A stretch of 64,000 nucleotides of DNA from Pomacea canaliculata. Lineage: Eukaryota > Mollusca > Gastropoda > Architaenioglossa > Ampullariidae. Shown piece after piece: positions 35,501 to 48,415 of this stretch; position 1 is the first letter of the stretch; each line of letters opens with the position of its first letter. Both the position numbers and the translations under genes were made by a program. The stretch covers positions 22,790,150-22,854,149 of the forward strand of contig NC_037601.1 in NCBI RefSeq assembly GCF_003073045.1. The letters are read 5' to 3'. The notes under the pieces were generated by a model. That model was given only the letters and a program-made list of their open reading frames with translations. It did no database searches and had not been told where the DNA came from.

Positions 35501-38500
35501 GTTTATAGATACTATGAAAGATTATTATCACTAATTAGGTGTGACTTACATAAATCTAAAGCATTTTCTAGGACAGGTTCTGACCATCAGTGTACAGTTT
35601 AATGACATTTTGGTAGACAAAAAATATAGTACTAGCACAGACACAAGCACAAAAAAGATATGAAGTTGTTACACAAGCTGTAGAGATGGAAACATAGACA
35701 TCAGATCCTATACCTGCTTCATAGGCAAGAGCACAGGGCTCTTGTGCCTCATGCACTACATCTGCCAGTGCCATTCCGTATGCTGACAGAATGCTGGCGT
35801 ATCTAGAAGATAAAAAAAAAAAATACATTTCTTTTGCTCCTTTCATTTATTTGAAAGCTGGGCTAGGGGTGTGAAGGAAGAGAAAATGAGTGTTAATGCA
35901 TACAATGCATGACAGAGATAAACCTACCGTTAGTTCAATAACAGAATTCATTCATTTTTTTGTTTAAAAAAAAAAAGTTTCCTTTGGTTTACTACGAACA
36001 TCAGGTATCCAATCAGGATACCATCCTTGCCATCTATCTCACTATAAAGCAACACGTTATTACCTTTTTATGAAACAAAGTAGTTCTGGAATACTCAGGT
36101 CATAAAAATTTACAGAGTATCAATAATATACTTTTGCCCATATGACATGAACAGGGCTTGTCATTACAACAACTTAGCATCAACTTCTGAAATGCAAAGA
36201 TTGGAAAATATATTCCATGCAGTTGTGGTACATGTCAGATGATGGAAATTTTCAAGTAAAATTACTGTAAACTGTGAAAGTCACCTGTGAATAAACACCT
36301 GTCTCATACCCAGGGTGCGAGCTATTGCACAAGCATGTTGGCCTCCAGCACCCCCAAAACATGCCAAAACATGCTGCGCTGTGTCATAGCCTTTGGCCTG
36401 AACAAAGTTTGAAAAACATAGCACTTTTTTATATCTTTATGTTGTTCTTTCTTGGATAACCACCAACAATAAAGAAAAATTTTTTAAAATCAAGTATTTC
36501 CAAGTGTCTGGAAGAAAAAGTGTAACTTTACTCAGCAAACAGGGTCAGACTGATTACATACCTGTGTCAATGCCCTGATGGGACGGCACATAGCTTCATT
36601 AGCAACCTGAATGAATCCCATCGCCACATCCCCTACTGACATCTTGGAATTACATGTTTCTTGGGTGGTCACAAATGCATTAACCTGTAAGCAAAAAATT
36701 AAATCTTGGTAATATTCTGTGACAACAAAATACAAGTAAAAATGTATCTACAGGTGCAATCAAAATTAATAAACTTACCATTAAATGGGAAACAAAAATC
36801 AATTGAAAACTGGAGACTTGGCAATTCTGTGGAGGAAGCAAGGCACTGACAGATTTCAGAGTATGTATATACTATATAGAACTGAAACACTGCAATCAAA
36901 AAATAACTGATCACTTCAGACTGTGAGTATTGTTACTAGTACAAGAAGGTAACCAAGAAATTTGTGTGTATTTATACAAGTCTGTATGTGTTTGAACATG
37001 TCAGAGATGCCACATACACCGATCAGCCATTCAGAATTTTGTTGTGAATCACTAGGTTCATGAAATGTTGCAGCATGTGCAGAAGCTTGTCTTACTCCCT
37101 TCATTCACTGTTAGTATTCTTAGATATAAAGGCTACTTACTTCTGTCAGTCTTGACAGATCTCACCAAGTAGATAATGAAGATGTGAATGGTGACAGTGG
37201 TGCGAAAGAGTGACAATAAATGTTGGATTACTATTTTAATCTTGTTTAAATCACAATATTTTTTAACAGTTATAGTAGGTTACACAAGTTTCAAACTGCC
37301 TTGGCTACACACCTCATCGGTTAAAGCAGTGAAAGCCTTCCATGATGCTTCATAATCCAGTGGTTCATTCTCGTTTTCACCAAATATACAAGGGAAAAAT
37401 TCAGGAAGTAAACGACCCAGCACAAGGTTGGCATCTGTTATGGTGAGTGGCCCTCCTGAGAAAGCCAGAAAGTTCACTTGCATGTCCATATTAAACCATG
37501 AAAATACACAAGCATAACCCATCCCTCTCTCTCACTCACTCCCACATATATTAAACATGCGAACAGAACCAAAGTCTAGAAACGGCATTGTGAATTTTTG
37601 AAATGTGGTCTGCAAAATAATTACAGACCAATCAAAGCAACTTTCTGGTTTGACTGTGACATTTGGTGAATATGAAAAACAGCAGAAGTCAAATTATGGA
37701 ATTCAAATCCTAACAAATGAAAACTTCATGACCATCTTCATAAAAAGAAAAAAATAAGCAAACTGTGGAATTCTACTTTCAACATCTGACACAGAATCTG
37801 CATTTGTAAAGTACAGATTCCCCCCCCCCCTATCTATCTATCTATTCCTCTTCGTGCATCAGGTTGCACATAAGGCCTCAACCAGAGTCCGCCACCGATG
37901 TCGATCGGCTGAAACCCGCTGTAGGTGACCCCATGTCCAGCCCTTTCCCTTCATCTCCCTTTCCACTGTTCTTCTCCAAGTTTCCTTTGGGCGGCCTCGT
38001 TTTCTTCGGCCGTCTGGAGTCCATCGTAGGGCGACTCTGGAAAGGTCTGCTGTCTGCTGGCGGAGCACATGTCCAATCCATCGCCAACGCCTTCGTTGAA
38101 CCTGCGTGGTGATGGACTCGGTTTCAGTTCTTCGGTGGAGTTCTTCGTTGGTGATGGTGTTTGGCCAAAAGATGTTAAGTATGCGCCTGAGGCATCTGTT
38201 TTGGAAGACGTCAAGCTTGTTACTGATGGTTTTGTCATCTTCCAAGATTCTGATCCGTAAAGGAGGGTGCTGATCACATTGACTTGAAGATTCTCAGCTT
38301 GATCTTCTGGCTGATGTTTTTTGCCTTCCATGTGCTCCTGAGTGAGGCGAAGGCCTGGCTGGCTTTCGCCAGTCGGGCTCGAATCTCCACCTCCGCATCC
38401 CCGGTGTTTGACATTTTGGACCCAAGATAGGAGAAACTGTCAACTTCCTCAATCTCTTCTCCATTTAGTTTGATGCTGTCTTGGACTCTGGCGTTCACTC

Positions 38501-41500
38501 TCATACTTTTCGTTTTCTTTGTACTGACCTTCAAGCCAAGGTTTCCAGCTGTTTCTGAGAAGGCCTTTGTTTTTTCCTGCATGTCTTGGTGGCAGTGTGA
38601 CAGCAGGGCAATGTCATCAGCAAAGTCTAAGTCTCCAGCGCTGTTGTTGCTGTCATAGTCATGGTCCATCTGATCCCTCTCCTCTCACTGTCGGTGGAAG
38701 TCTTCATGATCCAGTCCATGGCCAGGATGAAGAGGAACGGCGACAGAATGCAGCCCTGCTTCACCCGGTACTGACGTTGAAGGGGTCTGTGAGCTCCGTG
38801 TCACAGACAACCTGGGATTTGAAGTCGCTGTACAGCATTGCAATGACCTGAACAAGTTTTGCAGGACTCCGTAAGCCTCAGGATCTTCCATAAGGACTCG
38901 CGGTGGATGCTGTCAAAAGCCTTCTCCAGGTCGATGAAATTGATGTACAGCGGTGTGTTCCATTCGTTGCTCTGCTCCAGAATCTGTCGCAGAATGAAAA
39001 TGTGTTCGGAGCAGGATCGCCCAGGGCGAAATCCCGCTTGCTGTGGTCGGAGGTCTTCTCAAGAGTTGCCGTCAGTCTTGACAAAACAATCTTGCTGAAG
39101 ACCTTGCTGGTGAGGGAAAGAAGTGTTATGCCCCTCCAATTATTGCAGTCTCCAAGATCTCCTTTCTTGGTAACTTGAAGATGAGCCCTGTCTTCCACGC
39201 AACAGGGACCTGCCCTGATTCCCAAATTTGCCTGAAGATTTCAGTCAGCTTGGGAGCTGTCACATTTATATCTGCTTCAACATCTCTGCTGTTATTCCAT
39301 CTGCCCCTGGTGCTTTGCCGCTCTTCATTGTCTTGACTGCTGCTGTCACTTCTTCCAGGCTTGGTGGGTCTGTGCAGATGTCAAGGTCTATAGCTGCTGG
39401 CTGGATGTCTGCAAGCTGAGGGGATCTGGTCTGTTCAGAACCGACTCAAAATGTTCCCTCCAGCGCTGTAGTTTCCTGCCTCTCCCTCTATAACATTACC
39501 GCTCATGTCTTTCACTGGCACATCACTGTTCTTAAACCCGTTTTTAGCTGTTTGTTTATCTTGTACAGTGTCTTCAGGTCATTTTTACTTGCTGCATTTT
39601 CTGCTTCATCTGCCAGTTTCTCTATATGGTCTCTTTTGTCGGTTCTTGCCATCCTCTTTACCTCTTTGTTTAGTTTTGTATACCTTTGTCTGAGTTGTTC
39701 CTTCAGGCGTTCAGATCTGGTGCTGTTGATTCTTTGTTTGGCTGACTTTCTCTCTTCTATCTTCTTCCATGTCTCTTCTCTGATCCACTGTTCTTTCTTT
39801 TCCGTTGGAAGCCCAGTATTTTCTCTCCTGATTCCTGTTAGACTCGATTGAAGTCGTCTAAGGTCATCTCTTGTTGGTCTCCTAGTGCCTGGAACCTGTT
39901 CTTTACTTCCATAGCAAAGGCCCTTTCGGTGGCTGGATTTTTAGTTTGCCGGAGTCCACTCTCTGCTGACGTGCTGTTTTCCTCGTGATCGACGCAGCTT
40001 CAGAGAAACTGTGGCTATCACAAGAGTGTGGTCACTGGCAATGTCTGCTCCTCTGTAGGCTCTAACATCTTGAAGTGAGCTCCTCCATTTTCGGTTGATG
40101 ATGACATGGTCTATCTGTTCTTTGTGATCCCATCTGGTGATGTCCATGTTGCCTTGTGGATGTCTTGTGTGGAAAGAGTGTGCCTCCAATCAGTAGGTTG
40201 TTTTCTTCACAAAAGTCTGCCAGTCTCTCTCCGTTGCCATTGATGGTTCCGATTCCATGTTTGCCCATGACATGCTCCTGTAGGTGTTGTCACTTCCCAC
40301 CTTGGCATTGAGATCGCCGATGATGAGCAACATGTCGTGGGCTGGAACGCTTTCTGAGGCTGCCTGGAGCTGATCGTAAAAAGCATCCTTGTCTTCTGCC
40401 TCAGAGTCATTTGTTGGTGCATAGCAGGCTAGCACTGTCAGCTTGGTGTACTTTGAATGGAATCTTGCTCTCAAAAGCCTGGGTCCATAAGGCTTCCATT
40501 CCAGCAGTGCCTTTTCCGTTTTCTTGTTGAGAGTAGAGCTACTCCTTCAGAGTGCTGAGCGTCTGATCTTCCTGAGAACAAGATGGTATGTCCTGACGCT
40601 AGTCTCCTCTTTCCCGTGCCGGTCCATCTGACCTCACTGACTCCCAGGATGTCCAAGTTGTAGTTGTCAAACTCCTTGACTAGTTGGAGCATCCTGCCAG
40701 TCTGGTACAAGGTCTGGACGTTCCAGCACCCCACCCTCAACTTTTGCCTCGGCTTCAGTAAATCCGCTGTCGGGGCGCCAGCTCCCTTTCGGTTTGGCTG
40801 TCGTCCGTCATTAGTCCAGTCTCCTGGTGTGCTTCATTACCTTCGCCATCTGTGACGAGTTCTCTGTTTTAGTTTCTGTAACATGATTTTTTTTACATGT
40901 GGGTTGTTAGCCCTACCACAACCTATTTTACCTCTAGTGAGTGTCCACCTTAGTCGCCTCTTACGACATGCCTGGCTGGATGGCAGGGACCCTATTCTTA
41001 CAATGCTTGCTAGGCAAGCATACCCCGGGGTCCCACAGGGGTCCCCCCCCCCCATATAAGTCAAATGTAAAAGCATTCTACCTTTCCTATAGCAAGCTGG
41101 TCCAGGGTGTGCACCAGCAGACTCTGGGCCAACAACAAAGAGTCCTGCACGGAAGGACAGAATGGATCCTCCACCAGCTGCTACTGTGTTAATATCTAGT
41201 TGTGGAGCCTGAATTGTCACGCCTGCTGTTGTTGTCTCAAAGACATGTTCATATGACCCAGCATAGCGACTGACATCGGTAGACGTACCTGTACAAAGTT
41301 TGTTTACTTGCCCTTATTCACTGATAATCACAAAAATGTACAGAGTAACTTACAGATTGCATACATAGCTCTACTTATCCACTGGGTAGAGAATCTCTGT
41401 TGAATGTGTTTGATATCATCATTATTCCCATCTCATTGTTCTCGTTTTCTCTTTCGTGCACAGAAATTACACTCTTACACCAAATGCACGTATTACAACC

Positions 41501-44500
41501 TCTTTTTTTAAGTTTTAATCTTTGATCTTTGATGATCAATTAAAAAATGCTTTTCAAATGATAGTATATGTAAACCTCACTTACCTCCCATATCAAAGCC
41601 AATGACTGGTTGACCATCAAGCTCACTGTAAGTTGTCAAGGCATAGCCAACAACACCACCAGCTGGGCCTGACAAAATTGCTTGGGCTCCTGTAAAGCTG
41701 GCAAGAGATATCAAACTTAAGCAAATTGTTGAAAATATTAGTGGCCTTAAGTAGAGATTGAAACAGGATAGAACAGAAGGAGATAATAATACTGAACTTA
41801 AGTAATAATAAAATAATAAGTTGTACCAAACTATAATACTGAACCTATTTCTGCATGCATTTTCCTTGTAATGAATATCTTCAAAATGAAAATCTTTTAA
41901 ATTCAAGAGAAAAATTTGTAACGATTTGATAGTTATCATAAAAAACTGTTTTAAAATGATGGAAAATCATACACATGTACTGGTGTCAATCCCCCATCAG
42001 ATCGCATGAACAGCACATGTGTTCCCTGCAATTTCAAAATAAATTAATAATATACTTAGAATATACTCAAAAGAAAAAAAAAAAAAAAGCCATCGCGCAA
42101 CTCAGCAAAATAACCACTACTGTGCACAGGTGTAGAAATGTATAAATTTGTGGCATTTACTGTGCTAGTAGCCATAGGTCATGAAATGCATGAAACAGAA
42201 TATGATGTGTACTTAGGTAGGTATGACTCTGTCTTTATCAAAACATTGACAGCTACTTAAGAACATTCATACAAAATGTTCTTTAAAACCCTTGTCTGGT
42301 TTTCAATGAACATGCAACAAGGATGTTCTTTACAATGACACTTTTAAACCTTTTTAAAATGTGGGGTTTAGAAACATGGAAGAGGATATAAACCTTTGAA
42401 TGGACAATGAAAAAACAATGTGAATAATAAGAAAAAAAGCAAAAATAATAAAGTGGCTGGCAATATAGATACACTAAAACTGCACTAAATGCACCCAATC
42501 ACTTGCAACAGCCTAGGTTTCCCTTAATCGCCACCCCAGCACTTCTCATCTCATCTCATTGTAATGTGTAGAGAACACTTCTTACCTTCAGACTTTCTTT
42601 GAAGCCACTGGAAAAGCTGGAGACATATTTTTTAATGCATGGAGTAAGATAAGCATCTGCACATGCTGCAACATACCATGTAAAATTTCATGAACTGAGT
42701 GATTCAGAGTAGAATTCTGAATAAAATAAAAATTCTGAATGGCTGATATTTATGCCATCTGCAGCATGCAGACTAGTATGCACATACATGCTCATTTACA
42801 TAAAGCTTTCATTCCCACTCTTCCCTTCGTTCTTGGTTTCCTTCCTGTGCTAGTAAATTTTCCAATCTTTTCTTCACATAAATCATAATAATAAAAAACC
42901 CCACAAAATTTGTAAAGCGCATACTCACAGTCCTAAGGAGCATTCTCTTAGCACTAAAGACACAGAACGAGACATGGGCAACATACAATAGACAGAAGAA
43001 CAAACAAACAGCATATGAACTATGGAAGGATAAACAATAGTACTGATAATGATTAAAAAAAAAACAAATACAGAAAAAGAAAAGAAGAACCAATTAACAA
43101 GGACTGAAATTTTAAAAACGGAAGACGAGCAAGAAAGTATCAATAAGCGGAAAAGGAGGGAAGGGTGTAAAAAAGGACTGGCATTGTGGGAACTGGTGTT
43201 AGGAGTAATACTTCAAAATCAGACGCATTTTCGGTTCACATCTAAAAATCCTGTGACCATGTGTTGTTCTAGTGAAAGGAAAATAATAATTTTATACATA
43301 AATAATAATGATAAATGATAATTTATAATTTAATTAAATATTTGCATCATACATCACAGCTTACATTCTCTGAGCTGACTAACAAATAACAAAAAAATAA
43401 GGGAAGAAACGTTAGCTAACATACAAAACACACTCATCCAATAAATGCTAATTATATAAAGTTGCAATACCTCTCAGCTTTTAGAAATTCAAAAGAACTT
43501 CCAAAAACTGCATGTCTATATATCTACACCTACCTGTATACCCACGAGGCACCATACGAACCATTGGCATAACATGAGAAGATAGTGACACTTGGGTAAA
43601 CCCTATCTCTTTTGCAATGCGACTTACAGTGAGTTCATGTTCAGGATAGCTGTAAACATCATTAAAAAATAAACAAAATTAGATTAACCTAAATATCTGC
43701 ATTTCTATTTGGTCTCGGTGATATTAGAATCCATCCTGGACAGAGCTACAAACAAAGATAATGTTGTGTCTTATTATCTCTAGTAATCTTCAAGATGGAT
43801 ATGTTGCAGGAAACTATGGTTTGAATCTCTGGTTTACTTTTTAGGTCTACATTTAAAGATTATGTCATCCTTTAGCCAAAATCTATGACATCTACCTGTC
43901 ACAATATAACAGTGCTTGTCTGAAAAGGCATTTTAGAATGAGTGACCTTAAAAACTGTTCGCCATTTTTTTTCCTCTCTGTCCCTATATTTTCCACAATA
44001 AAAATGTTCTGTCATCAGTATATCACACTTTTAGAAACTTTCTACCAAACAGCTGATTAATAATTGCGTTCACTTACATGTAGGCATGCATAAGAACAAC
44101 TGCAAGACAGCGGATGCCTTTGGTGTAAACATTCTGTAGATCTGAGCGGAGCTTGGTTTCGTTGACTGGCTGCCAAACCTCCAGCTATTTATTTACACAC
44201 ACACACACAGATACTTTTTTTACAGCTGCTATTGCTAGTCAGAATGAAGTTGCATAAACATATACCAAACATCTAACCAAGAAGCAAGGATTTGTCTTTA
44301 AAGTCCTGCACAACTGACATTTTGCGTCACAACCAGGTATATTTTCACAATTCTCACCAATAAGTTTGTGTCCTAAAAGAAGTAAATGTTCATTACCTCA
44401 TGTCACTGTAAAGTCATCTTTTAAAAGCCAAAATTCTGGGAAGATTTATCATATTCCCTCTACAGAAAGAGAAATCTTATTTAGTAGAGATGGTTAGAGT

Positions 44501-47500
44501 GGCAGGAGGAATGATTGTACTTTTTACCTTACCTTTGCCTTTTTTGTCTACATTCTACATTTAGAAAATCTGTATTATGATAATGAAGAGAGTGACCATG
44601 TAAAATCTAACAATATAATCATTTCCAAAGAGAAACAGTGTATGTTTTACATATGTGTTATAAATTATAATAATTCTGACAACTGCAATAATGTAACTAA
44701 ATCTTTTAGTTTCAGGTAACACACATGGTAGGGCATAAAGGATAACTAGTTCTCTGGACAGCAAAATGAAGTTTACGTGTACAGTGTACAGCAAAAGGGA
44801 AGAGGCCAGTAGACAAAACTATAAAATATCTATAAACAGACAAATAAGATCTTAAATGCATTCCAGAAAACAGCAGAGAGAAACAAGGGGCAGAGAACAA
44901 CTAAACACCAAAGACATTATTCGATCTCGTGTAACATCACAGAAGAAATGCATTAAAAATAATCAGTCAAAAATGTTCTAATATTTCTTAATAAACCTTA
45001 CAATGTTGTCAGAACACCTAAGCTACTTATTCTACGTGAAAAGTTAATATCCCCTGCCCAGTTAACTTAATGTTAATAATAGTTCTGTTACCTTTTCACC
45101 AGTTGTGGCTATGACAACAGGGTGCCTGCCATTCAAACGACAGTCCTCTCGACACATGACTAGCCTCTCTTCCACCTCCACAACATCTTCATACAGTTCC
45201 TCCGGCTTTCTTATGGCCTGCCAAAGTATGGTCACCATATCAAGGTGTCATTACTTGTATATCAGCAATCTTACAATCCTAATCATATTTCTGCCCAGTT
45301 GAAATATAAGCCACACTATTCCAATAACAAAGTTGATCAAACAATTACAGTGGTTATATCTACCACTTACAACCACATGAAAAGCATTTGAAAGTTTGTA
45401 TATATTCAACCTATATCTATATAAACAATATATGGAATATAACCCTAGCAAACAATGACTATTTTTTCAGTGCTAATATAAGGTCACAATGTTTGGAAGT
45501 CTAAGGTTTTATAATTGGAATGGAAGGCAACTCAGTGAAGAAGAAGTTTTTATACTGCACTAAGTTCAAGCTAGTTACTACTCACTATGCACAACACATA
45601 TGCAAAAGCATCCATGGAAAAATAAGTATTGGAGGTTTTTTCAATGTTTATATGTCTTTGTATGTCTTAAGTGCACTTGCAAGGAATTTCAAACTATTGA
45701 GTCCAAATATTACAGAACAGAATATGCTACTTTGGGAGAGCTTTGGTTTATCAAGCAGAAAGAGATCCTGAGATCTCAGCACCCATGATGATTTATACTG
45801 ATAGATAAGGTTTAGCAAGATGACACACTATACTGTTGACAAGTACTTTAACAACTGTCATTCCATACCAGCCCTTAGAGAGAAAGGAGGAAAGAAGTCA
45901 ATTATCATGGAGCATAAGTTTAAAGGTAAAAAATAAAAAGGTAAAAGTCATCCCTTAACCTTCCCAGTTAGTTGGGGAGTGAGGTGTTAGACACTTCACT
46001 TTCCTCTATATGCAAGGTTGGTGCCCATCAGCTCTCTTTAGCTGCCTTTTCTTCCCCAAGTAGCCATTCTCGCTGGTTGGATCAACTGGGGAAGTTTGCT
46101 ATCCTACTCAGGTGTCGAACCAGTGCCTCTCAATTCAGATACCAGCGCTCTAACCCCTCATCTATCCCCTTCCCCAATTTAAAGTAATGATAAGGGAACC
46201 AAAATGTTTATGAATCGATTCTAATATTTTCAAGATCCTAAATACTTGACAGATGATAGAGCCTATACAACAGGTATACCAAATCTAATTTATTTTTGAA
46301 TCAGTGTATCACACAGTAACATTCAAAACCTAACCAGATCAAAAATATTTGGCCGAGCTTGATTGCCAATTTGGAGCAGATCCTGGAATCCTTGTGTGAT
46401 GACAAGTGCAGTTCTCTCTCCTTTTCTTTCTAACAGTGCATTGGTAGCAACTGTGGTACCCATGCGAATCCACCCCAAATTTTGTGTGGAAAGATGTTCC
46501 CCTGGAGGATATGGTACTCCTGTTTCCTGTAAATGCAACTTGAAGTTAAAATGTAATCATTTCTTGTTCAGAATGTATATAAGACAGGCAAGGTGGATTA
46601 ATGCTGCGTTAATGAATAATTATTGTATAGAACCAATGGTAGACTTTTAAGTAATACCAATGAATGACTTTCAAGTGAAACATGAAATCCTGTATGCCAT
46701 TATAGCTCTTGAATTAAACTTTTAATTGAAAGGTTTTTGATGATTCACATAACTGTTTGACACATTTTCTTTCCTATTTTGTATTTGTTATCATGTTTTA
46801 GCTCAAAATTTAAAAGCATTCTCTAATAATTGGTATTGGTATGTAAATGTCTTATCTCTTCATGACATGCAAAGAATTTCATGAATGTCATTTTCAAGAA
46901 AATGTAGGACTACAATGCATTCTAGAGAATGCGACAAAAATGTTAGCTTTGGTGTGTATTGGAATGCATTCTATTCAGGTCAAAATAATGTGTTACTGTT
47001 TTAACAGGTAATCTTAATCAGAGATCCATGCATTTGAAATGTGTTTAATGCATATCAAAGTTTTATCAGTTTTACAGAGATGAGAGTTGATTGTGGAGAA
47101 TGAGACAAGTCTTGGAATGCTGTGAAATTTTACACTATTTTAGTTATGTTTGCGTGGAAGAAGTATTCCTGATAATTTTATGACTGGGAAGCAAGCTTAC
47201 ATGTAAGAGTGAAAAGAGAAAATAATAATAATAGAAAATGTTTATTTACAGAACACCTTATCCAACCAACAAAGGTGGATTAGGCACTTACACAAAATTG
47301 CATGAGCACACATCTATCAGCAGGCATCAACTATGTCTTACAAATTCATTGGAGGTCAGCCTTGTAAGCAGGTGTCATATTCAGTGAGAGGTATGTCACA
47401 TGATACCCTGATACTATCATGGTGAGAGGCACTTTAGCCACTGTGCCACCAACGACCCAATTCAGAACAATTGGGATTATCTTCAGGAAAAGAGCCATTA

Positions 47501-48415
47501 AAACCCTATTTCACTTCTACAGGTCTAGACAGGCTTTACAGATTTAATATCCATGGATAGCTGCTTCTTTACCATGTAGTGATGAGATGGAAAAAGATTG
47601 TGTCAATTTGCATTTACAATTTGCAATAGACTTGTTTTGTTGATAGATGCATTTTAAATGACTATGTATTATGTGTATGATCTTTTTGCAAGTGTTCTGT
47701 TAATTATTGTATTATTTTATTATATGTGTTATGTATACTGTGTACCTATATTTTATAGAATAAATAATGCATTTAAAAAAATAAATAAATAAAAACAGGC
47801 AAGGTGTTCATCATGATCTAAATGTTGAAAGAAGCAGCAAAGGAAAAATTACGACTCCATAAAGGGCCAACTAACTTTGTCGATAATTCTAAACAAACTG
47901 TGCAGAAAATGCACCAACACCCCATGACAAATTTTGAACATAGGCAATGGTCACATAAAGAGAGCATATGATCCATGTTGCAATGACTTTGTAGAAATCT
48001 GTCCTGCCACAAAATTAAGTGTGGCGAAAGGGATAGTTGGCGGGATAAAAGCGTTGAAATAAGCTGAAAAATCGCTTTAAATCATTATAGCTTTTGCTTT
48101 TGTGAACACTTCTGCACTAAGATACTCACACCACTTATTTTCCTTTTATTTATATTGTTTTGTTGTTGTTTCACCAACAGTTGATTTTCTGCTGCACAAT
48201 TGTGCTTAGCACAGAAAGAGTTAAATTACCTCTTGTAGGATCCTCCTGATGCCCTCCAGTGGTGCATCGGAGTAGTTGCTGGGATCGTCTGAAAGCAGTT
48301 TCAAAACGCGTACCTTGCCACTGGGACATTTTGCCCACACATCAGTGAAGGTTCCACCTCTATCTATCGCAAAAAGAAAGCCTTTTCCCTTATTTTCTGG
48401 CTCGAATTCACACAT
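20557..48415 (-). CDS. OPLAH: 5-oxoprolinase (ATP-hydrolysing)
   Basis: The cytosolic enzyme opens 5-oxoproline to glutamate using ATP, in the glutathione cycle. Coding exons, 5' to 3': 48415-48230, 46526-46335, 45217-45092, 44184-44078, 43649-43534, 42665-42586, 42025-41973, 41697-41585, 41288-41082, 37455-37313, 36684-36562, 36397-36285, 35802-35714, 33871-33790, 33464-33327, 32954-32816, 32429-32317, 28848-28785, 28488-28388, 27008-26972, 26650-26540, 26294-26193, 24819-24645, 24244-24135, 23813-23739, 23366-23218, 23067-22933, 22780-22556, 22402-22320, 21577-21417, 21096-20999, 20730-20557. They total 3,920 nt, about 1,305 codons once the two surplus bases are discounted; human OPLAH is 1,288 aa. 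Motifs: DRGGTFTDV near the N-terminus, [16 protein letters not shown] across exons 8-9, [18 protein letters not shown] across 9-10, [14 protein letters not shown] (hydantoinase A half), then [39 protein letters not shown] and TPGGGGYGD (hydantoinase B half). All phases chain except exon 26, which has two extra bases. The start ([12 protein letters not shown]) is the Met nearest the conserved motif; Mets further upstream in frame are possible. Confidence 0.95.
23335..23350 (-). other. OPLAH: Frameshifting dinucleotide in OPLAH exon 26
   Basis: Exon 26 (23366-23218) is 149 nt, but both neighbouring junctions are phase 0, so a multiple of three is required. The first eight codons read ENAEVAVRE in one frame. 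From [12 protein letters not shown] onward the conserved protein continues in the frame two bases away. The shift falls in AGAGAGAAATG, where AGAGAAATG would restore the frame. In frame, the exon as written meets TGA after about 11 codons. Confidence 0.85.
24820..26192. other. OPLAH intron 22, nothing recognised
   Basis: AT-rich intron of about 1.4 kb between exons 23 and 22. No intact mobile element, RNA gene or nested coding exon that I can name. Confidence 0.5.
27595..28318 (+). mobile_element. 3' end of a CR1/L2-like LINE
   Basis: On the plus strand the degenerate translation [20 protein letters not shown] and later [13 protein letters not shown] matches the C-terminal part of CR1/L2-type reverse transcriptases. 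The sequence ends with TATGCACTATACAAATCACA and a run of ATT repeats, the usual 3' tail of L2-like elements. It is 5'-truncated and frame-broken. It lies in OPLAH intron 19, between exons 20 and 19. Confidence 0.75.
29180..32260 (+). mobile_element. Old, decayed LINE (ORF1 and RT), split by a younger insertion
   Basis: Plus-strand fragments of a two-ORF LINE, full of stops. ORF1-like pieces: [17 protein letters not shown] (the usual NRxRRNN-IVGIPE region) and [17 protein letters not shown]-like pieces: [20 protein letters not shown] at about 30,625-30,690, then after the interruption [20 protein letters not shown] at about 31,405-31,470 (the GVxQGxxLSP block) and a C-terminal [17 protein letters not shown]. 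The element occupies most of OPLAH intron 17, between exons 18 and 17. The exact family was not resolved. Confidence 0.65.
30814..31283 (+). mobile_element. 5'-truncated LINE copy nested in the older LINE
   Basis: An intact-looking RT C-terminal region ([53 protein letters not shown]), ending in ATAGATAGATAG. A 10-bp direct repeat TAGAAACTTG flanks it (30,804-30,813 and 31,274-31,283), as expected for a target-site duplication. It is nearly identical to the 3' end of the larger LINE at 37.8-41.0 kb but lies in the opposite orientation. Confidence 0.88.
33872..35713. other. OPLAH intron 13, nothing recognised
   Basis: AT-rich intron of about 1.8 kb with T- and A-runs (for example about 34,340-34,400 and 35,345-35,370). 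No gene or named element seen. Confidence 0.5.
37831..41042 (-). mobile_element. Nearly full-length APE-type LINE in OPLAH intron 9
   Basis: On the minus strand, a GC-rich 5' region of about 300 bp is followed by an APE endonuclease ([20 protein letters not shown] at about 40,728; [25 protein letters not shown]) and a reverse transcriptase ([18 protein letters not shown]; the catalytic [10 protein letters not shown] at about 38,620). It ends with a C-terminal [14 protein letters not shown] region and a GATA-type tail. Frameshifts (for example near 40,480 and in the RT) make it nonfunctional. Both ends are flanked by 11-C runs. Host annotations often mislabel this endonuclease as 'craniofacial development protein 2-like'. 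Placement in the I/Nimb-like group is tentative. Confidence 0.9.
45925..46180 (-). mobile_element. tRNA-derived SINE
   Basis: On the minus strand the head reads GAGGGGTTAGAGCGCTGG (A-box), then CACTGGTTCGACACCTGAG (B-box) 30-odd nt later. A body of about 170 nt follows, ending in an A/T-rich tail with AAAAAGG repeats. It lies in OPLAH intron 2. Confidence 0.75.
47222..47463 (-). mobile_element. tRNA-derived SINE with (ATT)n tail
   Basis: The minus-strand head GGTCGTTGGTGGCACAGTGG (A-box) is followed by a degenerate B-box (CAGGGTATCATGTG). The body ends in TGTAAATAAACATTTTCTAT and (ATT)n at 47,222. The head resembles that of the element at 507-650. It lies in OPLAH intron 1. Confidence 0.7.

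Noticed and set aside
37864-38260. Plus-strand open frames opposite the LINE RT
   Set aside because: Shadows of the minus-strand RT reading frame.
39941-40740. Endonuclease-like gene ('craniofacial development protein 2-like')
   Set aside because: It is the APE endonuclease of a LINE, on the same strand as and followed by the RT with FADD and a 3' tail, and broken by frameshifts.
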